Shown: in pieces, positions 25,012-35,249 of the stretch
How positions within the stretch are numbered: position 1 is the stretch's first letter
Layout of the letters: every line of letters begins with the position of its first letter
Origin: an uncultured Roseivirga sp.
GTDB lineage: Bacteria; Bacteroidota; Bacteroidia; Cytophagales; Cyclobacteriaceae
NCBI GenBank assembly: GCA_947493005.1
Contig: CANLOY010000001.1
Coordinates: 124,001-188,000, forward strand
DNA length: 64,000 nt
Direction of reading: 5' to 3'
The notes under the pieces: generated by a model
Database searches by the model: none
What the model saw: the letters and a program-made list of their open reading frames with translations, nothing else
What the model was told of the DNA's origin: nothing
Translations under genes and position numbers: made by a program

Positions 25012-28000
25012 TTAGAATTGAGCATTTAAACCGATTACAAAAACTCTCTGCTGTGGATAGAACCATCCTCTTTGCTGAGGATTTTCAGGATCCAGATGTT
25101 TGATCTTAGACCATGTCATCAGGTTTCTACCGTTTAGGTAAACCCTTAGTTTATCAAGCCCAAGTTTGGCAGTCACATTCTCTTTAAAGGTGTAACCTAC
25201 CTCAACATTCTTAAATCTTAGATAATCACCAGGTACTAGCCAGTATGAAGAGAATCGCTCATTTACCGCATTGCCTGTCAAAGTCAATCTTGGGTAAGTA
25301 GCACCTGGATTAGTTACATTACCATCGGCACCAATCTGTGCTCGGTCCAAGTGCTTGTCAAATACTTTACCTCCGTTGAAAAAGGCCCATGATGCTTCGT
25401 TAGAAAGGTACATATCGAAATTAGCAGCTCCCTGGAATAGGGCTGAGAAATCGAAACCTTCATATTGAAAACCGAAGTTCAAACCGAAAGTAAGTTCAGG
25501 CACATTACCTCTTCCTATTACAGTTCTGTCATCACCATCTACCTTACCATCACCATTCAAATCCCTGTACTTGATGTCACCGGGTTGTGGGTTCTGAGTT
25601 TGATAAACGCCACCTGCCGCAGCATTCAAATCATCAATTTCCTGTTGGGTAAGGAAAATACCATCAGCGATATATCCGATTCTGGTACCCGCCTGAATAG
25701 GTCTCCCTGTTCTTCTCCTTAAAGGGTCTACATCTTCTGGTTCAGCAATATCAATTACTTCATTTTTGGCATAGCCCATATTGAAGTTGGCGTAGTACTC
25801 TATGCCTTTGATATTGTTGTTATGGTTGATGCTAATGTCAATACCTCTGTTATCAACTACACCAATGTTTTCTGCTGGCAAAGTTGCCCCAAAAGTAGAA
25901 GGCACTTGCAATGATCTTGTTGTCAGAATGTCTTCAGTTCGCTTGTAGAAAAGGTCTGCTTCGATTCTGAGTATATCATCCCAAAGCCCTACCTCTGCTG
26001 CTATGTTGAATGTTTTTGCTTTTTCCCAAGTAGTAGATGGGTCAGCCAAACCGGTAGTACTAATAGTTTGGGCAACAGTACCGTTGTCAATAAATGCTCC
26101 ACCAAACGTGAAGAATTCCAGGTATCTGAATGCTCCTATTGCATCGCTACCTAATACCCCGTAAGACAATCTAAGCTTTGCGTTGCTAACCAGGCTCGAA
26201 CTTGAAAGGAAATCTTCTTCAGAAAGTCTCCATGCTACAGAAACAGAAGGGAAGAAATCGAATCTAGCCCCCTTGCTAAACCTATAAGATCCATCGTATC
26301 TACCGTTTACTTCAAAAAGGTATTTCTGATCGTAAGCATAAGTGAATCTACCAGCATAGCCTAAAATAGCTGATTCACCTCTGCCGTTTGAAAGAGACCT
26401 GGTTTCTGCATCACCGGCTATAAAGAAAGGCACTGTGGTTCCCAGCATATTGCTAATTCCTCCATTCAATGACTGTGATTCTGTAGTAGTACGTGAATAA
26501 ACCAATGTACCACCGAAGTCATGCTTGTCTACAGTCTTATTATACCTTAGAATACCTTCGGTAACCACTCTTAATCCCTGACTAAACCCATCAGAAAGAG
26601 ATGCTGTTTCCCCTCTGCCACTTGGCGTACTCAAAGAAAACTCTCCCGTATTCTCATCAAACAAAGTATAAGTTCTTGGTACGTTGAAACCCTTTCCTCT
26701 GGTAGATGTTCTATCATAAGCCACCTGAGCGGTAAAGCTTAAGCCTTTCAAAAATGGAAAATCAACATTAAGGGCTACTTTAGAATAGAAACGGAAAGTT
26801 TCGTTTTCGTTAAAACCGCCACTCTGAATTCTCGGCTCTACTGCAAAAACTGAATAGCCGCCATTGGTATACTGATTCACCTCTGTTGGCCTTGTTCTAT
26901 ACAGATTAGAGATTAATGTGCTTGAACTGATGTCAGGCCTGTTGGTTTTCTGAAGACTACCACTGAAATCTGTTGCCAGACTGATATTGTTTGTGATCTT
27001 AATATCAAGGTTAGTCCTGAAGTTAGTTCTGTTAAAATCATTGTTGTCATAAAGAGCATCCTGATACAAATACCCTAATGAACTGAAGTAACTGATGTTT
27101 CCATTTTCGCTGGTTCCTCTCATTGAAAGGTCAGCAGACTGCATGAAAGAACTACCCTTCAAGGTCTCGCCTACCCAATCTGTGTTTGGATGTGTATTAG
27201 GGTTTGAACCATCTCTGAACTTTTGTAAGTCATTTTCAGTAAATGAAGCAGGTGCACCATCATTAGTATTGGCCTCGTTTAGCAGAACTGCCATATTGTA
27301 AGAGTCCAAGAAGTCTGGCACTCTGGTAGCACTTTGTAGTCCGGAGTAAATATTCACGTTGAATTTAGGCTCTCCAGCGCTACCTCTTTTTGTTGTTACC
27401 AAAACCACTCCATTTGCAGCCCGCATACCATAAATAGCTGCTGCTGCGGCATCCTTAAGTACACTTATACTTGCAATGTCATTAGGATTAAGGTCATTAA
27501 TTGATCTTGGCACTCCATCAATCAAGATCAGCGGTGAGTTGTTATTTAAAGAGCTAAGCCCTCTTATTCTCAGTGCTGCTGCATCAGCACCCGGCTCACC
27601 TGAGCTCTGTATAGTAGTAAGTCCAGCAAGTCGTCCTGAAAGCGCACTACTAATATTAGCCGTACTGTTTTTTACAATGTCATCGGAATTGACAGTGGCA
27701 ACCGCCCCAGTCACATTCACCTTTTTCTGAGTACCGTAGCCAACTACTACTACCTCTCCAAGGTTTTTAACATCTTCTTCCAGCATTACTGTGAGTTGCG
27801 TTTCAGCACCAATTGTCACCTCCTTAGGTATATAACCAACAAAGCTGAAAACCAGAATATCTCCTTGGTTTACGCTAAGTCGAAAATTACCATCCGAGTC
27901 CGTAATCTGTCCTTGTGTAGTTCCCTTAATGGAAACTGAAACACCAGGGATTGTCTGGTTGGTTTTAGAATCAAGCACCCTACCACTTATGGATCTTTGC

Positions 28001-28071
28001 TGAGCCTGGAGTGCATTGACAGCAAAAACCATAAGCAACAGAATTGCTTTTACAAGTAGGTTTCTTTTCAT
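25012..28071 (-). CDS. SusC/RagA family TonB-linked outer membrane transporter
   Basis: 1019 residues. A signal peptide (about 1-23, NALQAQ) is followed by a carboxypeptidase-D-regulatory-like domain (about 25-100: ISGRVLDSKTNQTIPGVSVSIKGTTQGQITDSDGNF), a TonB-interacting stretch (GEVVVVGYGTQKK), a plug (LRIRGLSSLNNNSPLILIDGVP), and a long C-terminal barrel ending in VFVIGLNAQF. There is no FecR-interacting extension, so regulation is not by a SusC-linked anti-sigma. It forms the outer-membrane pore for glycans captured by SusD. It is divergent from the GntR regulator gene, with about 200 bp between the starts. Confidence 0.97.
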   Translation of the reverse strand: MKRNLLVKAILLLMVFAVNALQAQQRSISGRVLDSKTNQTIPGVSVSIKGTTQGQITDSDGNFRLSVNQGDILVFSFVGYIPKEVTIGAETQLTVMLEEDVKNLGEVVVVGYGTQKKVNVTGAVATVNSDDIVKNSTANISSALSGRLAGLTTIQSSGEPGADAAALRIRGLSSLNNNSPLILIDGVPRSINDLNPNDIASISVLKDAAAAAIYGMRAANGVVLVTTKRGSAGEPKFNVNIYSGLQSATRVPDFLDSYNMAVLLNEANTNDGAPASFTENDLQKFRDGSNPNTHPNTDWVGETLKGSSFMQSADLSMRGTSENGNISYFSSLGYLYQDALYDNNDFNRTNFRTNLDIKITNNISLATDFSGSLQKTNRPDISSSTLISNLYRTRPTEVNQYTNGGYSVFAVEPRIQSGGFNENETFRFYSKVALNVDFPFLKGLSFTAQVAYDRTSTRGKGFNVPRTYTLFDENTGEFSLSTPSGRGETASLSDGFSQGLRVVTEGILRYNKTVDKHDFGGTLVYSRTTTESQSLNGGISNMLGTTVPFFIAGDAETRSLSNGRGESAILGYAGRFTYAYDQKYLFEVNGRYDGSYRFSKGARFDFFPSVSVAWRLSEEDFLSSSSLVSNAKLRLSYGVLGSDAIGAFRYLEFFTFGGAFIDNGTVAQTISTTGLADPSTTWEKAKTFNIAAEVGLWDDILRIEADLFYKRTEDILTTRSLQVPSTFGATLPAENIGVVDNRGIDISINHNNNIKGIEYYANFNMGYAKNEVIDIAEPEDVDPLRRRTGRPIQAGTRIGYIADGIFLTQQEIDDLNAAAGGVYQTQNPQPGDIKYRDLNGDGKVDGDDRTVIGRGNVPELTFGLNFGFQYEGFDFSALFQGAANFDMYLSNEASWAFFNGGKVFDKHLDRAQIGADGNVTNPGATYPRLTLTGNAVNERFSSYWLVPGDYLRFKNVEVGYTFKENVTAKLGLDKLRVYLNGRNLMTWSKIKHLDPENPQQRGWFYPQQRVFVIGLNAQF

Positions 28072-28205
28072 ATTAAAAAATTTAGCATTGTTTAAGTTTT
28101 GACCCGACTACAACATTCTAGCAAGGCTTTTCCTCATTATTATATTTCCAGAAATCCACTTCCATTCACTCATAGAAGCATATCTCATTTACAATTGTCT
28201 AGAAA

Positions 28206-28220
28206 GGTTTTTGTAAAACC
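28206..28220. promoter_or_regulatory. Candidate operator between susC and the GntR gene
   Basis: GGTTTT-TGT-AAAACC is a 6-bp inverted repeat with a 3-nt spacer in the divergent intergenic region. It is the right size for a dimeric winged-helix regulator site and is placed to control both directions. Confidence 0.4.
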
Positions 28221-28254
28221 AACCACTCCCTACCAGTTTTTTTAAAAAAAATTT

Positions 28255-28262
28255 TACATTTG
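28255..28262 (+). promoter_or_regulatory. Candidate -7 box for the GntR-led operon
   Basis: TACATTTG is an exact TANNTTTG match. Transcription would begin about 6-8 nt downstream, which falls on the ATG at 28269, so the mRNA would be nearly or wholly leaderless. A long A/T stretch takes the -33 position. Confidence 0.38.
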
Positions 28263-28268
28263 TTTCAT

Positions 28269-29267
28269 ATGGGGTTAATAAATATTGAGCAAGACCTTGC
28301 TGAACCTAAGTACAAACAGATTGTGTCTTCCATCGAAAAAGGAGTGTTAGACCGGGTTTTGAAAAAGGGAGATCGCCTGCCTTCCATCAACAGTATCCGT
28401 AAAAAATTCTCTGTATCAAGAGACACTGTTCTGTTGGCTTATAGCGAGCTAAAAGCACGGGGCATTGTACAGTCAATTTCAGGCAAAGGCTATTATGTCA
28501 AAAGTGAGAATATCGACACTGTTCAAAAGGTTTTTCTTTTATTTGATGAATTGAATGTTTTCAAAGAAGACCTCTACAGCTCTTTTCTAGAAAATATTGA
28601 AGACAATATTCAGGTAGATATTTTCTTTCATCATTTTAATCATGACGTATTCAGTAAACTGATTTACGATAATATTGGCAGTTATTCCAGCTACATCATT
28701 ATGCCGGCCAACCTGAAAAACACCAGAGATGTAATTGAAAAGCTTCCTAATGATAAAGTCTATATTTTAGATCAAACCAATGAAGACCTTCTGGAATACA
28801 AAGCTATATATCAGAATTTTGAGAAGGACATTTTCAATAGCCTGAATAAAGGATTTAATCTTATCAAAAAATATCAGTCTTTGGTTTTTCTCTTTCAGGA
28901 AGAAAAACAACCACAAGGTATGCTCAGAGGGTTCAACAAATTCTGTAAGGAGAGCAATTTCCCTGGTGAAGTAACAATAACATTTGACGACAGGGTGCCA
29001 AAACGAGGAGAGGTTTATCTTATCCCTGACAACAGGAACCTCATTCTGATTATTAAAAAAATCAGGGAAGAAGGACTTACCATTGGCAAGGATATCGGTA
29101 TTATCGCCTACAACGATTCGCTGATCAAAGAAGTAGTTGAAGGAGGGATTACTACCATCAGTACGGATTTCAAAGAAATGGGAGAAAAGCTGGCTGAAAT
29201 GCTCAAAAGCAGTGAGCACCTAATGATAGAAAACAGAAATGAATTGATCATTAGAAATTCTCTTTAG
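28269..29267 (+). CDS. GntR family regulator with LacI-like sensor domain
   Basis: From ATG at 28269 (a TTG opens the frame at 28260) the protein is 332 residues. An N-terminal winged helix (about 8-75: PKYKQIVSSIEKGVLDRVLKKGDRLPSINSIRKKFSVSRDTVLLAYSELKARGIV) is followed by a C-terminal periplasmic-binding-protein-like domain of the LacI/XylR kind (about 85-330), ending in an EMGEKLAEML helix. Such regulators sense a sugar or sugar phosphate and act on adjacent transport and glycosidase genes. It heads the epimerase, symporter and beta-galactosidase run and faces susC. Confidence 0.9.
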   Translation: MGLINIEQDLAEPKYKQIVSSIEKGVLDRVLKKGDRLPSINSIRKKFSVSRDTVLLAYSELKARGIVQSISGKGYYVKSENIDTVQKVFLLFDELNVFKEDLYSSFLENIEDNIQVDIFFHHFNHDVFSKLIYDNIGSYSSYIIMPANLKNTRDVIEKLPNDKVYILDQTNEDLLEYKAIYQNFEKDIFNSLNKGFNLIKKYQSLVFLFQEEKQPQGMLRGFNKFCKESNFPGEVTITFDDRVPKRGEVYLIPDNRNLILIIKKIREEGLTIGKDIGIIAYNDSLIKEVVEGGITTISTDFKEMGEKLAEMLKSSEHLMIENRNELIIRNSL

Positions 29268-29308
29268 TCACCAAAACAAATGACCAACTCATCTAAAACA
29301 GAAACAAA

Positions 29309-30229
29309 TTGTTCACATTAGCGCACGATACAAATGCAGGTTCCATTGCCGTGAATAACTCTCGATTAGGGTTTTCAGCTTCACTGTTCTTGAAAGAAGG
29401 TGGGTCACTGCAAAAGTTGATTTTGAAAAATAAGCACATCATAAAATTGCTTGATCCTGAAGAAAGGAAACAGCTTTTTACTTCATCCATACTTTTCCCT
29501 TTCGCTGGGAGGGTTAAGAACAATCAGTATAATTTTCAGGGAAACTCATATAATCTCATGACAAACCAGAAAGGTGAGTCAATGGCATTGCATGGATTTG
29601 TATACAATAAAACTTTCGAAGTTGTAGCATCTACTCTTGAAGAGCAATACGCAGCAGTCAGTTTAAAATACATCGAATCAGAAGAAACTGCTGGTTTTCC
29701 ATACAAATATTCCATAACCCTGAACTATAAGTTCACACAGTCTTCAGTTGATTTAGACGTACTGGTGGCAAATGAAGATGCTAAACCGTTTCCATTCTCA
29801 ATCGGTTGGCACCCTTATTTTAGGAGCTCCAACCTTCAGGAAAGTGTTATTAAACTTGAAAGCAATGAGCAAATCGTATTTGGTAAGGACATGACTCCAA
29901 ATGGTACTGAATACATTCAGACTTCAGAAATTAACCTTGCCAATAAAAAGCTCGACAACGGCTACTTGCTAAATAATAAAGTAGCGCAATTCATCACCCC
30001 TGATTATAAACTCAATATCAGTTCCAATGCTTCTTCTGAGCAATACTTACAGTTGTATACACCTGAAAACGACAGTAATATAATTGCAATTGAACCGCTT
30101 ACAGCGCCAGCCAATAGTTTCAACAATCAAATGGGGCTACAAGTACTCGAACCAAACAGAACATACAAACTAACCTTCGGGGTCAGCATGGATGAAACCA
30201 TGAGAACCAATACACCATCAACAAACTAA
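29309..30229 (+). CDS. Aldose 1-epimerase (galactose mutarotase-like)
   Basis: 306 residues if TTG at 29309 is the start; the frame is closed by a stop at 29294 and GTG at 29351 is the only other obvious in-frame start. Mutarotase features are FPFAGRVKNNQY (the substrate-contacting Arg), GESMALHGFVYN (catalytic His), FPFSIGWHPYF (second His) and a late IAIEPLTAPANSF containing the catalytic Glu. The enzyme interconverts alpha and beta anomers, here probably of galactose freed by the GH2 enzyme two genes downstream. It starts 41 bp after the GntR gene. An out-of-frame ATG at 29280 yields only 13 codons, which makes the start uncertain. Confidence 0.85.
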   Translation: MFTLAHDTNAGSIAVNNSRLGFSASLFLKEGGSLQKLILKNKHIIKLLDPEERKQLFTSSILFPFAGRVKNNQYNFQGNSYNLMTNQKGESMALHGFVYNKTFEVVASTLEEQYAAVSLKYIESEETAGFPYKYSITLNYKFTQSSVDLDVLVANEDAKPFPFSIGWHPYFRSSNLQESVIKLESNEQIVFGKDMTPNGTEYIQTSEINLANKKLDNGYLLNNKVAQFITPDYKLNISSNASSEQYLQLYTPENDSNIIAIEPLTAPANSFNNQMGLQVLEPNRTYKLTFGVSMDETMRTNTPSTN

Positions 30230-30239
30230 ACTGTCACTT

Positions 30240-31820
30240 ATGCAATTCATAACCTTTATAGGCTTCACATTATTAGTAGGAGTTATTGCTTATCTAAAAA
30301 GTAAAAAGACAAACGAGCAAAGCTCTGACGGCTACTTTCTGGCTGGAAGAAGCTTAACCGGTGTAGTCATTGCCGGTTCTCTGCTTCTGACCAACCTATC
30401 TACTGAACAGATTGTTGGGCTTAATGGAGCGGCATTCAAAGAAGGTGTACTTGTAATGGCCTGGGAAGTATTGGCTGCCATTGCCATGGTGATTACTGCT
30501 ATTTTCCTACTCCCCAGGTACTTAAAAGGAGGTATCACCACCCTACCACAGTTTCTGGAAAGAAGGTATGATAAGACCACTAAAGCCATCACCTCTATAT
30601 TGTTCTTAAGTGGCTATGCCATTATTCTTCTTCCAATAGTATTGTACTCTGGATCGCTGGCTATTAATTCCATGTTTGATGTACCTGAATTACTTGGTGT
30701 TTCAAAAAATGTAGCCCTATGGATTACAGTATGGTCAATAGGAATAGTAGGTTCGATCTACGCGATTTTCGGAGGGCTAAAAGCCGTTGCCGTTTCTGAT
30801 ACTATTAATGCAGTTGGGTTGCTCATCGGGGGAATGTTGATTCCCATTTTTGGTTTATTGGCCGTTGGTGATGGAAGCATTTCTGATGGCATCTCAACCT
30901 TGATGGCATCTAATCCTGAGAAATTTAACTCGCTCGGAGGACCTGATTCTTCCATCCCTTTAGGCACCATATTTACTGGTATGATGCTGGTAAACCTTTT
31001 CTATTGGGGAACCAATCAGGCTATTATCCAAAGAGCACTTGGTGCTAAAAGTCTTAAAGAAGGACAAAAGGGCCTTGTTTATGCATCATTCATAAAGATC
31101 TTAGCTCCATTAATGGTTGTACTTCCCGGAATTATTGCCTTTCACATGTTTGGCAATACTTTGGAAAACCCAGATGAAGCATACCCAATGTTGGTTACCG
31201 AAGTACTACCGGCTGCCTGGGTTGGTTTCTTTGCAGCAGTGTTGTTTGGTGCTATTTTGAGTTCCTTTAATTCTGCTCTAAACAGTTCAGTAACGCTATT
31301 CGGGTTTGATATTTACAAAGAGTACTTCAAAAAAGAGGCAAGTGAAAGCGAAGTGGTCCGAGCCGGAAAAAAATTCGGTACGCTACTCGCAATAGTTTCC
31401 ATGCTCATCGCCCCACTACTCATTTATGCTTCCGATGGCCTTTTTGACTACTTACAAAAGATCAATGGAATTTATAGCATTCCCATTCTAACTATAATAG
31501 TTGTTGGGTATCTAACTAAAAACGTACCTGCTATCGCAGCAAAAGTAGCCATCATATCAGGCTCAGCACTTTATATCATATATGTACTACTGGACAGCTT
31601 TGTTTTGGAAGATGCCTTTCCGCACTTTCTTCATGTAATGGCTTTTCTGTTCGTATTCAATGTGTTGATTATGCTGATCATTGCCAGAGTCAAGCCTAGA
31701 GAGGAAGCCTATATACAACAATATACAAAGCAGGTAGAAATAGTTCCCTGGCAACATGTCAATAAGATGGGGATCGCCATTTGCATTATTGTACTAAGCA
31801 TCTACATATACTTCGCATAA
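30240..31820 (+). CDS. Sodium/solute symporter family sugar transporter
   Basis: 526 residues, about 14 hydrophobic helices. SSS family features are GYFLAGRSLTGVVIAGSLLLTNLSTEQIVGLNGAAF near the N-terminus, the GGLKAVAVSDTINAVGLLIGGM region, and NLFYWGTNQAIIQRALGAKSLKEGQKG, the characteristic motif of the SglT/vSGLT-like subgroup. It probably brings monosaccharide, likely galactose or glucose, across the inner membrane with sodium, consistent with a marine cell. It lies 10 bp after the epimerase gene and 36 bp before the GH2 gene. Confidence 0.92.
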   Translation: MQFITFIGFTLLVGVIAYLKSKKTNEQSSDGYFLAGRSLTGVVIAGSLLLTNLSTEQIVGLNGAAFKEGVLVMAWEVLAAIAMVITAIFLLPRYLKGGITTLPQFLERRYDKTTKAITSILFLSGYAIILLPIVLYSGSLAINSMFDVPELLGVSKNVALWITVWSIGIVGSIYAIFGGLKAVAVSDTINAVGLLIGGMLIPIFGLLAVGDGSISDGISTLMASNPEKFNSLGGPDSSIPLGTIFTGMMLVNLFYWGTNQAIIQRALGAKSLKEGQKGLVYASFIKILAPLMVVLPGIIAFHMFGNTLENPDEAYPMLVTEVLPAAWVGFFAAVLFGAILSSFNSALNSSVTLFGFDIYKEYFKKEASESEVVRAGKKFGTLLAIVSMLIAPLLIYASDGLFDYLQKINGIYSIPILTIIVVGYLTKNVPAIAAKVAIISGSALYIIYVLLDSFVLEDAFPHFLHVMAFLFVFNVLIMLIIARVKPREEAYIQQYTKQVEIVPWQHVNKMGIAICIIVLSIYIYFA

Positions 31821-31856
31821 CCTAAACCAAACCCGATAAATAATCAAAGCATAACA

Positions 31857-34800
31857 ATGGTCACTAAACAACTCTCAGTATCTAGCAACAGCATAAAAGG
31901 CAGCCTCATTAAAGTAATAATGGTTTGGGGGTGTTTCTTTGGCACTTCCACCGCATTCGGGCAAATTGATATTTATAAATACATCGAAAATGAGGCAGTA
32001 ATATCTGAAAACAAAGAAGCGACTCATGCCACTTTTTACTCTTTCGCCAATGAAGAAAAAGCACTCATCAATAACTATAAGAATGCTCAAAACTACCTAT
32101 CGCTTAACGGTCTTTGGAAGTTTAAATGGGTAAGAAAACCCTCCGATCGTCCTATTGATTTCTTCAATCCAACATTTAACACCAAGAACTGGGATGATAT
32201 AAAAGTACCTGCCAACTGGGAAGTGGAAGGGTTTGGAGTTCCAATATATGTCAACCACCAATATGAGTTTGCAGACTTTAAAGCACCAGTTTCTCCAGAG
32301 ATTGAGTTCATTGATGGTATTTATCCAAAAAACCCAGGCAAAGTACCTCATGACTATAATCCGGTAGGTTCTTACAGACGTTCTTTCACGCTCGGTAAAG
32401 AATGGCAAAACAAAGAGGTGTTCTTGCATATTGGCGCCATGAAATCTGGTGGGTTTGTCTGGATCAATGGTCATTACGTAGGTTATTCTCAAGGAAGTAA
32501 GTTACCTGCAGAATTTGATATCAGCCAATACCTTCAGGAAGGAGAAAACACTTTGGCAATCCAGATATTCAGGTGGACAGATGGTTCTTACTTAGAGTGT
32601 CAGGACTTCTGGCGAATAAGCGGAATCGAAAGAGACGTTTACCTCTATGCTCAACCTAAAACCAGAATCAAGGATATAGATACCAAAACCTTTCTGGATA
32701 AAACCTACGAAAATGGTGTACTCGACCTGGATATTGAAGTTCAAAATCACCATGCAAAATCGAAGAAAATAGCGATTCAGTATAAACTACTAGATAGCGA
32801 TTCGAAAGTGGTTAGTTCAGAAACAAAGTCTTTTAAAATTGGAGCTAATGAACTTCAAAAAATTAATTTTTCTGATGTAGTTCAACAAGCCAGAATATGG
32901 TCTGCAGAACAGCCAAACTTGTACAAGTTGATTATCAACCTGAAAGAAAGAAATAAGGTATTGGAGTCAACCTCTGTTAACGTAGGTTTCAGGACTGTAG
33001 AGATTAAAAATGGTTTGCTGTATGTCAATAACAAGCGCATTACACTTAAAGGGGTTAATACACAAGAGCATAATCCAGAAACAGGCCATGTAATCAGTAA
33101 AGAGCAGATCATTAATGATATCAGGCTTTGGAAAGCACACAATATCAACGCGGTTAGACTAAGTCACTACCCTCAGCCTGAGATGTTTTATGACCTATGT
33201 GATCAATACGGGATTTATGTAGTTGACGAAGCCAATATAGAATCACATGGCATGTATTATGGCAAACATTCACTCGCCAAAAAGAAAAGCTGGGTTAATG
33301 CCCATGTAGACAGAATGGTAAGAATGGTAGAGCGTGACAAAAACCACCCTTCAGTTATTATCTGGTCCATGGGTAATGAGGCAGGTAATGGCACCAACTT
33401 TATGGAAGGTTATGCTCAAATCAAAGCTCTTGACAAATCGAAAAGACCTGTGCAATATGAGCGAACTTATAACGAGAAAGAAAGAGGCGGTCGGATTTTT
33501 GACATGACTTCAAACACAGACATCATTGTTCCACAATACCCTTCTCCTGATGATTTCCTCATGGTTGGTGAGCATAAAACGGACCGACCATATATACCAA
33601 GCGAATATGCACATTCTATGGGTAACAGTACAGGTAACTTTCAGGATTATTGGGACATCATTGAGAAATACGACAATCTACAAGGGGGCTTCATTTGGGA
33701 CTGGGTAGATCAATCCATTTTCAAAACAGATGATAAGGGTAACAAGTATTATGTATACGGTGGCGATTTTGGCAAAAACATGCCATCCGACAATACCTTT
33801 CTTAACAATGGAATTGTTTTTCCAAACCGAACTCCTCAACCAGCACTGTATGAAGTCAAAAAGGCTTACGAATACATCAACTTTAAACCTAAGGGTGTTT
33901 CAGGTGATAAGAAGTTATTACTCTTTATAGAAAATCTTTACGACTTCACCAACCTCAATAAATTCGATTTCAGGGTACTGGTTAAAGCCAATGGGAAAAC
34001 TATTCACTCTGCTAACCTACCAGACATTAAGGTTAGTCCTAATACCGGAAAGTTGATTCGAATCCCGATAGACAAGGTTACTATAGAAGAAAACACTGAA
34101 TATCTGGCCGAAATACAAGCAGTGCTAAAGAAAGGTGATGACCTGCTAAAGAAAGGGCACATTGTGGCCCATGAACAAATTGCGTTATCTCAATTGGAAA
34201 AATGGACTAACAGAACATTAAACCCTGACATAATTGATTCATTCTCATTGACTGAAGATCAAAACTCATATTCGGTCTCTAATGATCAATTCAGTATCAA
34301 GTTTGACAAAACAAAAGGCATTATTACATCTTACTCTTTTCAGGGAAACAAACTATTGAAGGAAGGTAAAGGTCCCAAACCAAATTTCTGGAGAGCTCCA
34401 ACCGATAACGACTTTGGTAGTAGAATGCACATTAGAAATATTGGATGGAAGGAAGCTTCTCTCTATCATAAAGTTGTTTCCTTTGAAGCAAAGCAGGCAG
34501 GCCAAAACATAGATGTCCAAATTGTTTTTGAACTCCCGGGTGTGGAAACCACTTTTTCATCTCATTACACCATATATCCATCGGGGGTTTTAAAAATTGC
34601 AAATCAGCTTGATGCCAGCAATTACAAAGCCGATATACCCAGAGTTGGAATGCAATTGCAATTACCTAAATCCATGGAAGACCTTACTTACTATGGAAGA
34701 GGGCCATGGGAGAACTACATAGACAGAAAAGCCTCTGCTTTTATTGGCCTTTATAGTAGTAAGGTAAAAGATCAGCATGTCCCGTATGTCAGACCTCAGG

Positions 34801-35249
34801 AAAACGGTTATAAAACTGAAACAAGATGGCTCGCTTTAAAGGATAGCAATCAGAATGGGTTAATGTTCGTTTCCTCCAAAGATAATCCGGACCAAATTAG
34901 CTTCAGCGCCATGCCAATGCTTAATGAAGATTTCGATGCAACTGGCGGTGTGATTTATGATGAGAGTCAGCAAAAGGATTTAGTAAAGAAATATGGGAAG
35001 CCATCGGATATAAATCTGACCAAGCACACCACTGATATTATGGAGAGAAATCTGGTACAGCTAAATATCGACCTGGCACAAAGAGGTGTTGCAGGAGATG
35101 ATAGCTGGGGTTCTTTGCCACAAAAGAAGTATAGGCTTGAAAGCAATAAACAGTACAACTATACCTTCTACATGGTACCATTCATAAAAGGACATGAAAG
35201 CTATTTTATCGAGCAATTCAAGATATACCATAATCAACCTGGACATTGA
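31857..35249 (+). CDS. GH2 beta-galactosidase, exported, LacZ-like
   Basis: 1130 residues. A membrane-like N-terminal signal segment (about 18-36) ends in AFGQ, so it is probably periplasmic. Then come the GH2 sugar-binding domain ([18 protein letters not shown]), immunoglobulin-like domains, and the TIM barrel with acid/base Glu508 in [10 protein letters not shown] and nucleophile Glu583 in [16 protein letters not shown]-terminal beta-sandwich carries the LacZ-type small-chain region ([26 protein letters not shown]). The size and both small-chain motifs match the large LacZ-type branch. With SusC/D and the epimerase it defines a galactoside pathway. The stop overlaps the next gene. Confidence 0.95.
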   Translation: MVTKQLSVSSNSIKGSLIKVIMVWGCFFGTSTAFGQIDIYKYIENEAVISENKEATHATFYSFANEEKALINNYKNAQNYLSLNGLWKFKWVRKPSDRPIDFFNPTFNTKNWDDIKVPANWEVEGFGVPIYVNHQYEFADFKAPVSPEIEFIDGIYPKNPGKVPHDYNPVGSYRRSFTLGKEWQNKEVFLHIGAMKSGGFVWINGHYVGYSQGSKLPAEFDISQYLQEGENTLAIQIFRWTDGSYLECQDFWRISGIERDVYLYAQPKTRIKDIDTKTFLDKTYENGVLDLDIEVQNHHAKSKKIAIQYKLLDSDSKVVSSETKSFKIGANELQKINFSDVVQQARIWSAEQPNLYKLIINLKERNKVLESTSVNVGFRTVEIKNGLLYVNNKRITLKGVNTQEHNPETGHVISKEQIINDIRLWKAHNINAVRLSHYPQPEMFYDLCDQYGIYVVDEANIESHGMYYGKHSLAKKKSWVNAHVDRMVRMVERDKNHPSVIIWSMGNEAGNGTNFMEGYAQIKALDKSKRPVQYERTYNEKERGGRIFDMTSNTDIIVPQYPSPDDFLMVGEHKTDRPYIPSEYAHSMGNSTGNFQDYWDIIEKYDNLQGGFIWDWVDQSIFKTDDKGNKYYVYGGDFGKNMPSDNTFLNNGIVFPNRTPQPALYEVKKAYEYINFKPKGVSGDKKLLLFIENLYDFTNLNKFDFRVLVKANGKTIHSANLPDIKVSPNTGKLIRIPIDKVTIEENTEYLAEIQAVLKKGDDLLKKGHIVAHEQIALSQLEKWTNRTLNPDIIDSFSLTEDQNSYSVSNDQFSIKFDKTKGIITSYSFQGNKLLKEGKGPKPNFWRAPTDNDFGSRMHIRNIGWKEASLYHKVVSFEAKQAGQNIDVQIVFELPGVETTFSSHYTIYPSGVLKIANQLDASNYKADIPRVGMQLQLPKSMEDLTYYGRGPWENYIDRKASAFIGLYSSKVKDQHVPYVRPQENGYKTETRWLALKDSNQNGLMFVSSKDNPDQISFSAMPMLNEDFDATGGVIYDESQQKDLVKKYGKPSDINLTKHTTDIMERNLVQLNIDLAQRGVAGDDSWGSLPQKKYRLESNKQYNYTFYMVPFIKGHESYFIEQFKIYHNQPGH

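Noticed and set aside
28767-29219. 150-codon minus-strand frame inside the GntR gene
   Set aside because: It lies wholly antisense to a well-supported regulator, has no family features, and its composition follows the opposite-strand codons.
32097-32492. 131-codon minus-strand frame in the GH2 gene
   Set aside because: Fully contained in the GH2 N-terminal domain on the other strand and without recognisable motifs.
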